Part shown: positions 1-5,751 of the stretch, in pieces
Layout: each line of letters begins with the position of its first letter
Numbering within the stretch: position 1 is the first letter of the stretch
Assembly (NCBI GenBank): GCA_017308345.1
Contig: JAFKFE010000395.1
Span: 4,843-10,832, forward strand
Origin: Alphaproteobacteria bacterium
Lineage (GTDB): Bacteria; Pseudomonadota; Alphaproteobacteria; Rhizobiales; Rhizobiaceae
Length of the DNA stretch: 5,990 nucleotides
Reading direction: 5' to 3'
Notes under the pieces: generated by a model
Databases searched by the model: none
What the model was told of the DNA's origin: nothing
The model's input: the letters and a program-made list of their open reading frames with translations, nothing else
Program-made: the position numbers and the translations under genes

Positions 1-136
1 GGGTGATGCCATGGCCGCTGAGATAGAAGAAGCCGACATCGCGGGCGGCGGTGCGCAGGTCGAACAAGAAGGTCCGAAGCTCCGACGGGCCCTGCTCCAG
101 GCGGTCGAGATCGAGCACCGGGATTATTCTGGGCAT
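1..136 (-). CDS. Isopenicillin N synthase-family 2OG/Fe(II) dioxygenase, N-terminal fragment
   Basis: This is the first 45 codons of a gene that runs off the left edge. The start ATG is the complement of 134-136, and a GAGGAG-type ribosome binding site lies about 7-8 bases upstream (complement of about 144-149). The peptide opens MPRIIPVLDLDRL and contains ARDVGFFYLSGHGI at residues 31-44. This is the hallmark of the N-terminal domain (DIOX_N) of isopenicillin N synthase-like non-haem iron oxygenases: an 'IPVIDL' strand, then 'GFFYLxGHGI'. The catalytic HxD...H iron ligands and the Arg that binds 2-oxoglutarate would lie beyond the edge and cannot be checked. In bacteria such proteins are usually of unknown substrate, so antibiotic synthesis should not be assumed. 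The gene follows the transporter-racemase operon on the same strand but is separated by 360 bases containing repeats, so it is probably a separate unit. The family call is fairly sure; the function is unknown. Confidence 0.8.
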   Translation of the reverse strand, partial: MPRIIPVLDLDRLEQGPSELRTFLFDLRTAARDVGFFYLSGHGIT

Positions 137-168
137 GGACAGGCTCCTCTTGGCGGTAACCCTTCTTC

Positions 169-210
169 GCAATTCCGGGCGGAAAACCCGAGCGCCTTTG
201 CTGGAATTGC
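169..210. repeat. Palindromic intergenic element with GCAATTCC/GGAATTGC arms
   Basis: Outer arms of 8 bases, GCAATTCC at 169-176 and GGAATTGC at 203-210, are perfectly complementary. Inside them a second small stem can form between GGG (178-180) and CCC (187-189) around a GGAAAA-containing loop. The layout is outer palindrome, a 'cGGAAAAcc' core and a closing 'GGAATTGCTCC'. It resembles the short palindromic repeats scattered between genes in Mesorhizobium and related genomes, but I cannot confirm copy number from one window and there is no second copy here. It lies 33 bases upstream of the dioxygenase start, so it would be in that gene's leader or promoter region. Confidence 0.55.
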
Positions 211-250
211 TCCAGACCGTCATGACGTTCCGTTGAATCGCCATCACGAT

Positions 251-316
251 CTAACTCTTTGTTGGGACGTGATCTTTCTACGAAGACCAGCTCCAACTTT
301 TCGGGATCATGCTTTA
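251..316. repeat. Degenerate copy of a palindromic intergenic repeat (copy 1)
   Basis: This 66-base stretch aligns end to end with 5687-5751 in the same orientation with one single-base gap. The last 20 bases (297-316, against 5732-5751) are identical. Further matches are ACTCTTTG near the left end, TGATCTT, CGAA and ACC. By eye roughly three quarters of positions match. The right arm (TTTTCGG followed by GATCATGCT) is intact, but the left arm has mutated (gggacgTGATC instead of ggagcaTGATC, and CGAAGA instead of CGAAAA), so the hairpin is weaker than in the other copy. This fits a dispersed, decaying rhizobial palindromic element. Family name and mobility are not established from this window. 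Confidence 0.7.
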
Positions 317-434
317 GCATCCCGCCGCACGATGGCATGCGCGCCGTTGCGGGTGAAGAAACGCACCGACCAATCTCATTGCAAACGGCGCAAGCCGGCG
401 CTCAATTCCCTGCCTTTGGGGGAAATTGCGTTCT

Positions 435-449
435 ATGCGGCCGCCGCAT
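435..449. terminator. Perfect 6-bp hairpin downstream of the racemase gene
   Basis: ATGCGG (435-440) and CCGCAT (444-449) are perfectly complementary around a 3-base loop. It lies about 48 bases past the racemase stop on the minus strand, where it could end the operon transcript. There is no run of T straight after the stem on the minus strand, only an AATTT about 7 bases further on. It is therefore at best a weak intrinsic terminator and may have no function. Confidence 0.25.
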
Positions 450-496
450 CCGGGCGAACCGGTCCCGACCCTGGTGAAGGTCGAAACGGCAAACGC

Positions 497-1294
497 TCAG
501 GAGGCCTGCTGCGCGGCGCGCCAGCTCAACCGATCGCTTCCCCGCAAGCGAGGCACCGTCGGCAGGCCCCGAGCTTCCTGAACGCCGAAGCCCAGTCGCG
601 CCAGGCTGGCTCTTGCCAGGGCTGCATTGCTGTCGATGACGAGCAATCCGTTCGTGTCGTTGAGGCTCGCCGCCACCACCGACAATTCGGTGCAGCCGAG
701 AAGTGCCGCGTCGGCGCCGGCCACTTGCGCGAGATGAAGCGCGCGTTCGGTCTCGGCCGCGGCTTCGGCGATCGACCCGGCCTTGACGAGCGCGATTGCG
801 CTGTCGACGCGTCCCTGGAATTCCGCGTCCGCCGGAACGCAGGGTTCGAATCCCGCAGCCGATATCCTGTCCTGATAGAAGCCGGAGACCAGCGTACCCC
901 GGGTTGCAAGGTTCGCAACCCTGCCACGCTCAAGGCCGCGACGGATGTCCGCCACCACCGCGTCGCCGATATGGATGATCCCGGCCCGCGAGTTCGCCGC
1001 CAGCCTGTCGTACCAGTGATGGGCGGTGTTGCAGGGCATGGCGATGCAGGCAACGCCGAGCGCGTTGAGCGTCGAGACCGCGGCCGTCAGCGGCGCCAGC
1101 GGCCCGTCCTCACCGGCCAGGATCGCTTCGGTCCTGTCGGGCAGTTGCGGCACGCTGAGAATGACGGCCGGCACATGCTCGTTGTCGCGCAGCGCATCGG
1201 TCATCCGGGTCAGCTTGAAGTAGAAGTCGGCCGATGCCAGCGGCCCGAGACCGCCGATGATGCCAAGCTGAGGACGGATGCTGTCGTCGATCAT
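497..1294 (-). CDS. Aspartate/glutamate racemase family protein
   Basis: The 265-residue product has the typical layout of a PLP-independent two-cysteine amino acid racemase (Asp/Glu racemase superfamily). It has GGLGP at residues 14-18 near the N-terminus, the first catalytic cysteine in PCNTAH (Cys88), LATRGT at 129-134, and the second catalytic cysteine in LLGCTEL (Cys201). Both cysteines are present, as required for two-base proton transfer at the alpha carbon, so the enzyme should be active. Length is slightly above the usual 230-250 because of a C-terminal tail rich in Arg, Ser and Ala (about 240-265). No signal peptide is seen, so it should be cytoplasmic. The start ATG overlaps the transporter stop in an ATGA, implying translational coupling; only a weak GA-rich site precedes it. 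Its position last in a transport operon suggests it converts the imported amino acid between L and D forms. The substrate cannot be told from sequence: aspartate, glutamate or a broad range are all possible. Confidence 0.88.
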   Translation of the reverse strand: MIDDSIRPQLGIIGGLGPLASADFYFKLTRMTDALRDNEHVPAVILSVPQLPDRTEAILAGEDGPLAPLTAAVSTLNALGVACIAMPCNTAHHWYDRLAANSRAGIIHIGDAVVADIRRGLERGRVANLATRGTLVSGFYQDRISAAGFEPCVPADAEFQGRVDSAIALVKAGSIAEAAAETERALHLAQVAGADAALLGCTELSVVAASLNDTNGLLVIDSNAALARASLARLGFGVQEARGLPTVPRLRGSDRLSWRAAQQAS

Positions 1295-2658
1295 CGGACA
1301 GGCTCGGCCTCGAACTCTTCCGCCTCGGCTTCAGCGGGCTGCGTGGCGTCCTCCCTGTGGTTGGGCGCGATCATTGCCGTGCTCGCCGCCACGGTGCAGA
1401 CGCTGGACAGCGTCATAAACGTATCGACGGCCGCGTCCACCGCGACGAACAGGGCGAACGCCGCCTCGAAGGGAAGCTTGAGATAGCCGCAGACGATGGA
1501 CATCTGGGACAGGATAAGCAGGCTGCCCATGCCGCCTGTCGTCAGCGCCAGGAGCGCGGAGACGGTGCCGACGAGCAGGAGGTCCGGGATCGCCAGCGAA
1601 TGGCCGTAGAGTTGGGCGATGAACAGCGCGCCCGAGGTGTAGACCAGCGCCGGGCCTGTCCGCAGCAGCGCTGCCTGCAGCGGCACGAGCAGTTCGACCA
1701 CCACCAGGTTGAATCTCAGCCGCTCGCTCAGCAGGTTGATGACCCACGGAAGCGACGCGACGGAGGAGCGCGTGGTGATGGCCACCATCAGAAGCGGCTG
1801 GCAGGTCTTGATCGTGGCCCAGTAGCTTCGACGCGACCTGATCGCGATGACGGCAAAGGCGCCGGCGAGAAATGTCAGGCATGAAAGCCCCATCACCAGC
1901 AGGTAGCCACCCATCAGCATCAGCGGCTTGGTGCCGGTCGACGCGGTCTGGTCCGCGATCAGGATGAAGGTGGCGAAGGGCAGTCCCCAGACGAACCAGT
2001 TGGTCAGCACCGTGCAGGCCCTGTACACAGCGTTGAGCGCCTGCGACAGGCTCATCGACGAAGGCTGCGGGATCCTGCCCATCGCCAGCCCGAAAAGCAG
2101 GCAAAACAGCAGGACCTGGATGGTCTGGCCCGAGGCCAGCGCGTTGAAGACGTTGTTCGGCACAAGGTCCAGGAAGATCGAATGGCCGCTGTTCGGGTCG
2201 CCGGTGGATGGCGGCGGCTGGAACGGGAAGGCGAGATCGGTGGATACGCTCCCTTGCGAATTGATGAACTCGCCGAGTTCGATGCGCGACTGCGGGTTCT
2301 CGATCTGGCCGGGCTTGAGGATCAGCGAATAGGTGCCGCTGACCAGCACGGCGAGGAACGATACGACCAGGACGGCGATGCCCACCTTGCCCAGGTAGCG
2401 GACCGATTTCGGGTCCTGGACCATCGCGGTGATGGAGAAGATGACGGACGAGACCAGGTAGGGCAGCACGACCATCTTGAGGAAGTTCAAGTAGATCTGG
2501 GCGACGGGGCTGATCGCGTGGGCGAAGGCCGGGTAGTAGAGGCCGCACAGGATCCCGGCCAGGATCATGATCATCGTGGTCAACGGCGAGCGCAGTATGC
2601 GCTTCGCCGCCAGGCGCCAGTCGAAAGGCAGGGGAGCGGCTACGTCCGAGATCGCCAT
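1291..2658 (-). CDS. Divergent SDF/DAACS-family secondary transporter (dicarboxylate/amino acid:cation symporter-like)
   Basis: A 455-residue inner-membrane protein with the fold order of GltPh/DctA carriers. TM1 is about 24-45 and TM2 about 58-80, with KMVVLPYLVSS at 61-71 matching the family 'KMxxxPLxFSS' signature. TM3 is about 92-114, followed by a long extracytoplasmic segment at about 115-165. TM4-TM6 are about 177-273, HP1 about 285-308 with TTRSSVASLP (295-304) in place of the usual Ser-rich SSSAATLP, TM7 about 317-341, HP2 about 355-385 with TTGGMG, and TM8 about 396-430. The TM7 NMDGT sodium motif is replaced by LRTGP (332-336). In TM8 Asp408 and Asp412 are kept, but the positions of GltPh Arg397, Asn401 and Asp405 read Met415, Ser419 and Val423. 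The substrate is therefore unlikely to be a classic dicarboxylate, and ion coupling may differ. The C-terminus is an acidic Ala/Glu tail (441-453). The start lies 2 bp after the binding-protein stop, with AGGGGAG about 12 bases upstream inside that gene. The family call is firm; the substrate is unknown. Confidence 0.87.
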   Translation of the reverse strand: MAISDVAAPLPFDWRLAAKRILRSPLTTMIMILAGILCGLYYPAFAHAISPVAQIYLNFLKMVVLPYLVSSVIFSITAMVQDPKSVRYLGKVGIAVLVVSFLAVLVSGTYSLILKPGQIENPQSRIELGEFINSQGSVSTDLAFPFQPPPSTGDPNSGHSIFLDLVPNNVFNALASGQTIQVLLFCLLFGLAMGRIPQPSSMSLSQALNAVYRACTVLTNWFVWGLPFATFILIADQTASTGTKPLMLMGGYLLVMGLSCLTFLAGAFAVIAIRSRRSYWATIKTCQPLLMVAITTRSSVASLPWVINLLSERLRFNLVVVELLVPLQAALLRTGPALVYTSGALFIAQLYGHSLAIPDLLLVGTVSALLALTTGGMGSLLILSQMSIVCGYLKLPFEAAFALFVAVDAAVDTFMTLSSVCTVAASTAMIAPNHREDATQPAEAEAEEFEAEPVR

Positions 2659-2660
2659 CG

Positions 2661-3497
2661 TCAGGCCTTGCTCCCCTGGCGGTAGCGCGCGATGATCTCG
2701 TCGGTGTTGAGGACCTGCTGGCCCTTTGCCAGATCGAGATAGAGATCGACGAAGGCCGCCAGGTGCGGATTGTCCGGGCGGACGCCGACCGCGATCGTGT
2801 CGACCTTGTCCGTCAACGTGATCGAGCGCGCGACGACCGTCATCGACGGATCGTCGACCATGAGCTTCTTGATCTCGAAATCATCACGATAGGCCAGGTC
2901 GATCGTGCCGTTGCGGATCGCATCGATGACCGTATTCCAGCCCGCGAAGCGCTGGATCGTGGCGTGCGGGAAAGTGGTCGCCGCATAGGTGGCGAAGGAC
3001 GAGCCTTCGATCACGCCGAGATCGCCCGAGAAATCGCGGATGATCTGCTCCGGCGGCTTTCCCTGCGCGATGCGCGCCAGGTTGAGGCGATTGGCGAGCA
3101 GGCCCTGATGCAGCATGGCGTAGGGCCGGGAATAGAGGATCGAGCGGCCGCGCTGAAGAGTGCGGCTGAGCTTGCCGATCGCCAGGTCCGCCTGACCGGA
3201 CGTCAGCTTTTGCACCATGGCATCGAAGGTTACGGCGGACCGGTCGAACACCGGTTCGACGCCAAGCTCCGCGGCTATGCCGCGCGCCAGGTCCATGTCG
3301 ATGCCCTTGTCTCCCGAGCCGTCGGCCGGGAAGAACGGATCGGAAGCGAAGGCCGGCATCGCTATGCGAAGCTTGTTGTCGCTGACGATGGGTTTTGCAG
3401 CGTCTTGCGCCTGGGCCGGCGTGGCCACGGCTTGCGCCTGCGCGATCAGCAGCCCTCCGCCTCCGGCTGCAAACAGCGTGCGACGTGTAAGCGGCAT
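2661..3497 (-). CDS. Tat-exported periplasmic solute-binding protein, amino-acid type (SBP_bac_3)
   Basis: With the ATG start at 3497 the product has 278 residues. A TTG four codons upstream (3509) would give 282, but the ATG sits directly before the signal peptide and has a GAGA about 9 bases upstream. Residues 1-30 form a twin-arginine signal: TRRTLF (Arg5-Arg6), a Gly/Ala/Leu core and a likely AQA cleavage site after residue 30. There is no lipobox Cys, so the mature protein should be soluble in the periplasm. The mature part follows the SBP_bac_3 pattern: GIDMDLARGIAAELG (65-79), SGQADLAIGKLSRT with YSRPY (about 100-126), GVIEGSSFATYA (161-172) and GTIDLAYRDD (197-206). By alignment to HisJ-type proteins, Arg116 matches the Arg that binds the ligand alpha-carboxylate and Asp205 the Asp that binds the alpha-amino group, so an amino acid ligand is likely. 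It is the first gene of the operon and the permease follows 2 bp later. No ABC subunits are present in the window, so its partner is inferred to be the SDF carrier. Confidence 0.87.
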   Translation of the reverse strand: MPLTRRTLFAAGGGGLLIAQAQAVATPAQAQDAAKPIVSDNKLRIAMPAFASDPFFPADGSGDKGIDMDLARGIAAELGVEPVFDRSAVTFDAMVQKLTSGQADLAIGKLSRTLQRGRSILYSRPYAMLHQGLLANRLNLARIAQGKPPEQIIRDFSGDLGVIEGSSFATYAATTFPHATIQRFAGWNTVIDAIRNGTIDLAYRDDFEIKKLMVDDPSMTVVARSITLTDKVDTIAVGVRPDNPHLAAFVDLYLDLAKGQQVLNTDEIIARYRQGSKA

Positions 3498-3509
3498 GCG
3501 CGTTCTCAA

Positions 3510-3650
3510 TTCGTGCAGGAGAGCCGGACAACAAATCTGACCAATGCGCAGTATGCACGTTGAAGTTAAGTAAAGGTATCTTTTATTTTGCGCTTTTTTA
3601 CATTGCGGATCGCTAAAATGGCACCATGAAATATGCGGTCTTTCTAAAAT
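3510..3650 (-). promoter_or_regulatory. A+T-rich upstream region of the transport operon, probable promoter
   Basis: The bases between the SDR stop and the binding-protein start are much richer in A and T than the rest of the window, especially 3566-3650 (runs such as ttttattttg, ctttttta and tctaaaataat). This suits a promoter for the minus-strand operon. A CATACT near 3553-3558 (minus strand) could be a -10 box, but no well-spaced -35 box is convincing. The near-repeated ATGCGCA and ATGCAC (plus strand, about 3544-3558) and the small inverted repeat ATGG-CA-CCAT (about 3618-3627) are possible operator half-sites. No regulator gene lies beside it. Confidence 0.35.
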
Positions 3651-3698
3651 AATGTGGCCGCGGCAGGCGCGTTGTTGTGCGGTTCGCGCAATGGGTCG

Positions 3699-4385
3699 TC
3701 AGAACGTCTCGACCCAGGGCCTCAACTCGACCTCGAAGCTCCAGGCGCTGCGATGCTGGCGATGGACCGCAAGGTAGGTGTCGGCGATCGCGTCGGGCGA
3801 GAGGCGGCGATCAGGCCGGTCGGGCTCGGGCGCCTGTCCGGCCGGCTCGATCTGGCCGTCGATGATGAAATGCGCGACATGAATGTTCTTCGGGGAAAGC
3901 TCCCGCGCCATCGATTGCGCCAGCCCGCGCAGGCCGAATTTCGGCATGGCGAAACCGGCCGAACCGGAAAAGCCCTTGAGGCTCGCCGTGGCGCCGGTGA
4001 ACAGGATCGAGCCGGAGCCGCGCGCAAGAAGCCGGCGCGCCGCCTGCTGGCCGACCAGGAAGCCGCCATAGGCGCCGACGAGCAGGGCCTGCTTGACCGC
4101 CTCGGGATCGAGCTCGGCGATCGGCCCGCGCGCGCGGCCGCTGGCGTTGAAGACGGCAATTTCGAGCGGGCCTGCCTTGTCGGCCGCCTCGAACAGCCGC
4201 TCGACGGAGGCCCTGTCCGACACATCGGTTTCCACCGTTTGCGCGCCGGTCTCTTTGACCAGAGCAGCCAATTTGTCGACGTTTCGGGCGGCAAGGACGA
4301 CGCGCAGGCCTTCCTTGGAGAGAAGCCGCGCCAGCGAAGCGCTTAAGCCGGAACCCGCGCCCGCAATCACCGCAACATTGGCCAT
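3699..4385 (-). CDS. Atypical short-chain dehydrogenase/reductase (SDR) with Phe at the catalytic Tyr position
   Basis: The 228-residue product is a Rossmann-fold SDR. The nucleotide-binding loop is AGAGSGLS (8-15), a variant of TGxxxGxG in which the last Gly is Ser15. LAARN (31-35) follows beta-2, where Arg34 may favour NADP(H). TDVSD is at 53-57 and FNASG (79-83) stands where NNAG is usual. The active-site segment is [16 protein letters not shown] followed by FAMPK (145-149): Lys149 is kept, but the catalytic Tyr of YxxxK is Phe145, and the usual Ser about 13 residues before it reads Ala132-Thr133. [20 protein letters not shown] (154-173) is typical of a sub-branch of bacterial SDRs that I recall as often carrying the same Tyr-to-Phe change, so it may be a family trait. 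Normal Tyr-based hydride-transfer chemistry is doubtful. The start ATG has a strong AGGAGG about 8 bases upstream (complement of about 4393-4399). It is divergent from anmK and is followed by the transport operon on the same strand after about 200 bases. Substrate unknown. Confidence 0.85.
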   Translation of the reverse strand: MANVAVIAGAGSGLSASLARLLSKEGLRVVLAARNVDKLAALVKETGAQTVETDVSDRASVERLFEAADKAGPLEIAVFNASGRARGPIAELDPEAVKQALLVGAYGGFLVGQQAARRLLARGSGSILFTGATASLKGFSGSAGFAMPKFGLRGLAQSMARELSPKNIHVAHFIIDGQIEPAGQAPEPDRPDRRLSPDAIADTYLAVHRQHRSAWSFEVELRPWVETF

Positions 4386-4574
4386 GACCTACCCTCCTCG
4401 CGATACTTTGATGCCGGTGACGCAGGCTCGCGCCTTCGGCGGCAAGAGGCAAGGACGTGGTTGCTCGATTTTCGCCATTTGGCGCAAAAGGCGCCCGCAA
4501 GGGAAGCCGCGGAGGACTTGCCTGCCGGACCGATCCGTCCGACACGTGGACGAACGGCGATTCGAGGAACGACC
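4386..4574. promoter_or_regulatory. Divergent intergenic region between the SDR gene and anmK, with small inverted repeats
   Basis: Both genes must be transcribed from this 189-base stretch unless either is read from further away. It holds a near-palindrome at 4469-4489 (TTTTCGCC, loop ATTT, GGCGCAAAA, one bulged base) and an inverted repeat CGTCC/GGACG around 7 bases at 4536-4552, about 23 bases before the anmK start. Either could be an operator, but neither matches a motif I can name. The anmK ribosome binding site is GAGGAA at about 4564-4569. No clear -35/-10 pair is visible. Confidence 0.35.
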
Positions 4575-5690
4575 ATGGAACCAATCTGGGCCGTCGGGCT
4601 GATGACCGGCACGGTGCTCGACGGCAACATCGACGTGGCGCTGATCAAGACGGATGGCGAGCGCATCGCCGACTTCGGCACTTATACTCTCGCCCCCTAC
4701 CCGCGATCGATCCGTACCTTGCTCGAAGAAACGCTGCGCCAGGCGCGAGCCTGGAATTTCGAGGGACCGGAGCCGGCTATCTTCCGCGAGGCCGAGGAGG
4801 CATTGACGCGCGCGCAGTCGGCGGCGGTCAGGGATCTGGTCGAGAGCCAGGGGATGACGATGGCCGACATCGGCATCGTCGGCTTCCACGGCCAGCCGGT
4901 GCTGCACCGCGCGCCGCAGCCGGGTCGGATAGGCCGCACGCGCCAGCTCGGCGACGGCGAGCTGATGGCTTCGCTGCTTGGTGCCAAGGTCGCCTACGAC
5001 TTCCGCTCGGCCGATGTCGCGGCCGGCGGGCAAGGCGCGCCTCTGGCCGCCGCCTATCACGCGGCGCTGCTCAAGGAGGCGGACGCCAGCGGCGAGACCG
5101 CCGTGCTCAATCTCGGCGGCGTCGGCAACATCACCTGGTGGGACGGCAAGGAAAATATCGTCGCCTTCGACACCGGGCCGGCCAATGCGCCGGTCAACGA
5201 TTTCATCAAGTCGAAAGGCCTGGGCGAGATGGACCGCGACGGCAAGCTGGCCGCCGCCGGCAAGGTCGACGAGGAACGGCTCGCCAGGCTGCTTCAGCAT
5301 CCCTACCTCACCAAGCCCTATCCGAAGTCGCTCGACCGCTTCGACTTCACCGCGGCGATGGCCGAGGGGCTCGGCGCCGAGGACGGCGCGGCGACGCTGA
5401 CGGCCTTCACCGTGTCGGCCGTCGGCAAGGCGTTGGACCTGTTGCCGCGCCGGCCGAAGCGGCTCGCGGTCAGCGGCGGCGGCCGCCATAACCCGACGAT
5501 GATGGCGATGCTCGAGCGCCGGGCCGGCGTCGAGGTCGTGCAGGCCGAAACGCTTGGATGGAAGGGCGATGCGGTGGAAGCGGAGTGCTTTGCTTTCCTC
5601 GCCGTGCGCGTGCTGCGCGGCCTGCCGATCAGCTTTCCGAGCACCACCGGCGCGCCAAAGCCGATGCGCGGCGGAAAGCTGGCCGGCTGA
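4575..5690 (+). CDS. anmK: Anhydro-N-acetylmuramic acid kinase
   Basis: AnmK uses ATP and water to open and phosphorylate 1,6-anhydro-MurNAc released from turned-over peptidoglycan, giving MurNAc-6-phosphate for recycling in the cytoplasm. The 371-residue length matches the family (about 370). Motifs in order: phosphate loop [16 protein letters not shown] (8-23), the equivalent of GxMSGTSxDGxD with one extra residue; GFHGQPV (103-109); [18 protein letters not shown] (141-158), in which Asp147 is likely the catalytic base; NLGGVGNIT (179-187); [12 protein letters not shown] (198-209); [11 protein letters not shown] (300-310); [18 protein letters not shown] (328-345); and [13 protein letters not shown] (349-361), the usual C-terminal ending. 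The ATG at 4575 is chosen because GAGGAA lies about 6 bases upstream and the family N-terminus begins here. The open frame extends 38 codons further up, but with no family similarity. The stop codon abuts a palindromic repeat. The neighbours give no peptidoglycan-recycling operon. Confidence 0.95.
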   Translation: MEPIWAVGLMTGTVLDGNIDVALIKTDGERIADFGTYTLAPYPRSIRTLLEETLRQARAWNFEGPEPAIFREAEEALTRAQSAAVRDLVESQGMTMADIGIVGFHGQPVLHRAPQPGRIGRTRQLGDGELMASLLGAKVAYDFRSADVAAGGQGAPLAAAYHAALLKEADASGETAVLNLGGVGNITWWDGKENIVAFDTGPANAPVNDFIKSKGLGEMDRDGKLAAAGKVDEERLARLLQHPYLTKPYPKSLDRFDFTAAMAEGLGAEDGAATLTAFTVSAVGKALDLLPRRPKRLAVSGGGRHNPTMMAMLERRAGVEVVQAETLGWKGDAVEAECFAFLAVRVLRGLPISFPSTTGAPKPMRGGKLAG

Positions 5691-5751
5691 CTCTTTGCTG
5701 GAGCATGATCTTATCCGAAAACCGGTTCCCGCTTTTCGGGATCATGCTTTA
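5687..5751. repeat. Palindromic intergenic repeat (copy 2) between convergent genes
   Basis: This element forms a long imperfect hairpin. AGCATGATC (5702-5710) pairs with GATCATGCT (5740-5748), and CCGAAAA (5715-5721) pairs with TTTTCGG (5733-5739). There is a 4-base bulge (TTAT) on the left and an 11-base loop at 5722-5732. It is homologous to 251-316 over its whole length. It fills the entire space between anmK and the convergent acetyltransferase: the shared sequence begins at the last bases of anmK and ends with the complement of the acetyltransferase TAA stop. Because both transcripts run into it, it may act as a two-way terminator or mRNA 3'-end stabiliser, although it has no strong T-run. 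It resembles the very common short palindromes of Rhizobiales intergenic regions. Confidence 0.75.

Larger units (their letters stand above)
137..496. other. 360-bp intergenic region with two repeat elements
   Basis: No credible gene is seen between the racemase stop and the dioxygenase start. The region holds an inverted repeat at about 169-210, a second palindromic repeat at 251-316 and a small perfect hairpin at 435-449, each listed separately. In the remainder (about 317-434 and 450-496) I see no recognisable promoter, RNA or coding signal. The open frames crossing it look like by-products of high G+C content, with no conserved motif. Confidence 0.6.

Noticed and set aside
1..136. Link between the dioxygenase and the transport-racemase operon as one pathway
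   Set aside because: They share a strand, but a 360-base gap with repeats separates them and the dioxygenase substrate cannot be read from the fragment. There is no positive evidence for a shared pathway.
11..1486. Long plus-strand open frame (491 codons) antisense to the racemase and the end of the transporter gene
   Set aside because: The predicted product is low-complexity, rich in Arg, Ala and Gly, with no recognisable domain. The opposite strand carries clear conserved racemase and transporter motifs over the same bases. Stop-free antisense frames are expected at this G+C content.
3498..3509. TTG start for the binding protein at 3509
   Set aside because: No Shine-Dalgarno sequence of suitable spacing precedes it (the upstream bases read CTCTCCTG on the coding strand). 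The ATG at 3497 directly precedes the Tat signal. It cannot be fully excluded.
2763..3563. Plus-strand open frame (266 codons) antisense to the binding protein
   Set aside because: The translation is Arg/Asp-rich with no family motif. The minus-strand gene has a signal peptide and the SBP_bac_3 pattern.
3660..3698. Possible terminator after the SDR gene (GCGCG...CGCGC on the minus strand)
   Set aside because: The stem is only 5 bp around a 13-base loop and is not followed directly by a T-run, so it is not distinguishable from chance.
4461..4574. Upstream in-frame extension of anmK by 38 codons
   Set aside because: The extension begins at a non-ATG codon, has no family similarity, and would ignore the ATG at 4575 with its GAGGAA ribosome binding site, where AnmK proteins normally begin.
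4389..5489. Minus-strand open frame (366 codons) antisense to anmK
   Set aside because: anmK on the plus strand has all family motifs. The antisense product has none and begins and ends without regard to gene boundaries.
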